Shown one piece after another: positions 5,887-6,694 of a DNA stretch of 6,694 bases; within the stretch, counting starts at the first letter, position 1; the number at the start of each line of letters is the position of its first letter. The translations under genes were made by a program, and so were the position numbers. The notes beneath the pieces are model-generated. The model worked only from the letters and a program-made list of their open reading frames with translations. It had not been told where the DNA came from and did no database searches. The stretch is from NCBI GenBank assembly GCA_005788075.1, contig SXZC01000221.1, positions 1-6,694 on the forward strand, in the 5' to 3' direction. The DNA is from Actinomycetota bacterium (GTDB taxonomy: Bacteria; Actinomycetota; Thermoleophilia; Miltoncostaeales; Miltoncostaeaceae).

Positions 5887-5908
5887 CGGCCACCCCCCGC
5901 GCTACCAT
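5880..5908 (+). promoter_or_regulatory. Candidate promoter of the Nfu gene
   Basis: TACCAT (5903-5908) fits the TANNNT form of an actinobacterial -10. GTGGCA (5880-5885), 17 bases upstream, matches four of six -35 positions. Transcription would begin near 5915, giving an untranslated leader of about 25 bases with a proper Shine-Dalgarno sequence. The -35 overlaps the first codons of the divergent nitrilase gene, so the two promoters must share this 53-base gap. I see no convincing -10 for the nitrilase direction. Confidence 0.4.
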
Positions 5909-5930
5909 TGCGCCCGTCGCCACGCGAACC

Positions 5931-5936
5931 GGAGGA
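5931..5936 (+). promoter_or_regulatory. Shine-Dalgarno that fixes the Nfu start
   Basis: GGAGGA lies 3 bases before ATG 5940. It supports this ATG rather than the in-frame upstream start at 5880, which would add 20 residues without similarity to the NifU C-terminal domain and would lie upstream of the proposed promoter's start point. Confidence 0.65.
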
Positions 5937-5939
5937 CCC

Positions 5940-6176
5940 ATGGCAGACGTCGAGACCCTTACCCGCATCGAAGACGTACTCGAGCGCATCCGCCCCGCCC
6001 TGCACGCGGATGGCGGCGACGTGGAGCTCGTGGACTTCGACGACGAGGGCTTCGTCCACCTGCACATGCTCGGTGCCTGCGGGGGCTGCCCCATGAGCAC
6101 CGCGACCCTCACCCTGGGCATCGAGGCGGAGCTCCGCCGCGAGTTGCCCGAGGTCGAGGGCGTCGTCACGGTCTAG
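5940..6176 (+). CDS. NifU C-terminal-domain (Nfu-type) iron-sulfur carrier
   Basis: This 78-residue protein is a stand-alone Nfu domain. Features are the helix 'VLERIRPALHADGGDVELVDF' (residues 13-33) with its hallmark DGGDVEL and the cluster motif GACGGCP (C47, C50). Proteins of this type bind a 4Fe-4S cluster between two subunits, each giving a CxxC, and hand it to apo-enzymes in the cytosol. The size is close to the minimal domain, with no N-terminal scaffold or degenerate A-type domain. It has a strong Shine-Dalgarno sequence and probably its own promoter. It is divergent from the nitrilase/methyltransferase operon and ends against the CoA-binding gene in a shared CTAG. The methyltransferase is a possible client because it carries a cluster, but nothing in the sequence proves it. 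Confidence 0.92.
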   Translation: MADVETLTRIEDVLERIRPALHADGGDVELVDFDDEGFVHLHMLGACGGCPMSTATLTLGIEAELRRELPEVEGVVTV

Positions 6177-6604
6177 GGCAGCAGCGAGGGGCCCACGGCC
6201 CCCACGCCCTCATCCCGATGCACCTGCCGGGTGCAGAGGTCCTGGGCAAAGGCGAGCCCGGCTGACGTGGCGATCTCGCGGGCCTCGTCGCTCACGCACC
6301 CCGGCTGCAGCCACAGCGAGGTGGCTCCGATGGCCACGGCCTCGCGGGCGACCTCCGGCGCCGCCTCGGACTTCCTGAACACATCCACCATGTGCACGGG
6401 CTCGTCGATCTCGGCGAGCGAGTTCACCACGGGGATGCCCAGCACGTCCCCCTCGCCGGGCCGCACCGGGATCACCTTGTAGCCCTGCTCGAGCAGGTAG
6501 AGCATCACGCCGTGCGACGGCTTGTCGGGATCCGGCGACGCGCCGATCATGGCGATCGTGCAGGTGCCTGCAAGGATCTCCGCAGGAGTGGAATCGGGTC
6601 CCAT
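6173..6604 (-). CDS. CoA-binding domain protein (YccU-type)
   Basis: This 143-residue protein has a single CoA-binding Rossmann-like domain (CoA_binding_2 family, similar to the N-terminal part of succinyl-CoA synthetase alpha). The start holds 'IAMIGASPDPDKPSHGVMLYL' in the usual GASxxxxKxS form. Then come 'GYKVIPVRPG' (family norm GYxVxPVNP), 'PVHMVDVFRKSE', 'SLWLQPGCVSDEA' and 'AFAQDLCTRQVHR', all at expected places. The length is normal. The exact role of this family is not established; CoA or nucleotide binding is assumed from structure. The ATG is supported by AGGGGAG a few bases upstream on the coding strand. The gene starts 34 bases after the 3' end of the tRNA-Pro, with no evident promoter between, so it may be transcribed together with the tRNA. 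Its TAG overlaps the Nfu TAG. Confidence 0.88.
   Translation of the reverse strand: MGPDSTPAEILAGTCTIAMIGASPDPDKPSHGVMLYLLEQGYKVIPVRPGEGDVLGIPVVNSLAEIDEPVHMVDVFRKSEAAPEVAREAVAIGATSLWLQPGCVSDEAREIATSAGLAFAQDLCTRQVHRDEGVGAVGPSLLP
6188..6202. terminator. Short GC hairpin near the Nfu/CoA-binding gene ends
   Basis: GGGGCC (6188-6193), loop CAC and GGCCCC (6197-6202) form a six-pair stem 11 bases after the Nfu stop, inside the last codons of the CoA-binding gene. It might help end Nfu transcription, since no non-coding space exists between the two genes. There is no T-run, and coding sequence alone could produce it. Confidence 0.25.
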
Positions 6605-6638
6605 CGCTTCTCCCCTCTCGACCGCGGATGCTGCTTCA

Positions 6639-6694
6639 TCGGGGTGCCCGGATTTGAACCGGGGACCTCTCCGTCCCGAACGGAGCGCGCTACC
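6639..6694 (-). tRNA. tRNA-Pro (anticodon CGG), 5' end cut by window edge
   Basis: On the - strand the last 56 bases of a tRNA are visible. GGTAGCGC is the end of the D arm. The anticodon stem CTCCG/CGGAG encloses loop TTCGGGA, which gives anticodon CGG (reads CCG, Pro) with G at position 37 as expected for tRNA-Pro. The T arm is CCCGG-TTCAAAT-CCGGG. The 3' acceptor half is CACCCCG plus discriminator A (6639). The 5' acceptor half and part of the D arm, about 20 bases, lie outside the window. CCA is not encoded: TGA follows the discriminator, so the tail must be added by nucleotidyltransferase. The CoA-binding gene follows 34 bases downstream. Confidence 0.93.

Noticed and set aside
1..6694. 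CRISPR array, insertion sequence, phage or defence island
   Set aside because: No direct-repeat array, terminal inverted repeats, transposase or integrase motifs are present. Genes are packed housekeeping types with uniform composition.

Overview
This is a high-GC bacterial chromosomal segment with no mobile-element signature. The frequent GTG starts, the very high third-position GC, the myo-inositol-3-phosphate synthase and the style of the proteins point to Actinobacteria. From remembered family patterns I would guess the class Thermoleophilia (Solirubrobacter/Gaiella relatives), but this is inference. Nine protein genes (one partial, one a 9-codon leader ORF) and one partial tRNA fill almost every base. 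No gap exceeds 70 bases.

Left part, + strand (1-3638). The window opens in the 3' end of ino1. A 605-residue protein follows after 13 bases: a GT4 glycosyltransferase of PimA type joined to a C-terminal PHP domain whose metal ligands are mostly replaced. Next is a uracil-DNA-glycosylase-superfamily protein that lacks the usual catalytic motifs and one of four cluster cysteines. It is preceded by a tiny ORF that has its own strong Shine-Dalgarno sequence and ends in a TGATG overlap with the gene. The next gene encodes a secreted zinc-metallopeptidase lipoprotein, apparently transcribed as a leaderless mRNA from a TTGACC/CAGGCT promoter that holds an inverted repeat in its spacer.

Middle, - strand (3680-5886). 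A nitrilase-superfamily amidohydrolase and a TRAM-domain, iron-sulfur, RlmD-type RNA m5U methyltransferase are spaced by 11 bases and form a likely operon. It converges on the lipoprotein gene at a long GC-rich hairpin that probably ends transcription from both sides.

Right part. A 78-residue Nfu-type iron-sulfur carrier (+) diverges from the nitrilase and collides tail to tail with a CoA-binding (YccU-type) protein gene (-), the two sharing a CTAG at their stops. A tRNA-Pro(CGG) on the - strand, cut by the window edge, lies directly upstream of the CoA-binding gene.

There is no obvious single pathway. Ino1 plus a PimA-like glycosyltransferase suggests inositol-glycolipid or inositol-thiol metabolism. 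Nfu could serve the iron-sulfur methyltransferase nearby. The rest is housekeeping. I do not see a clear new multi-gene system. The most unusual items are the doubly degenerate GT4-PHP fusion, the UDG-like protein without catalytic motifs, and the coupled leader ORF in front of it.
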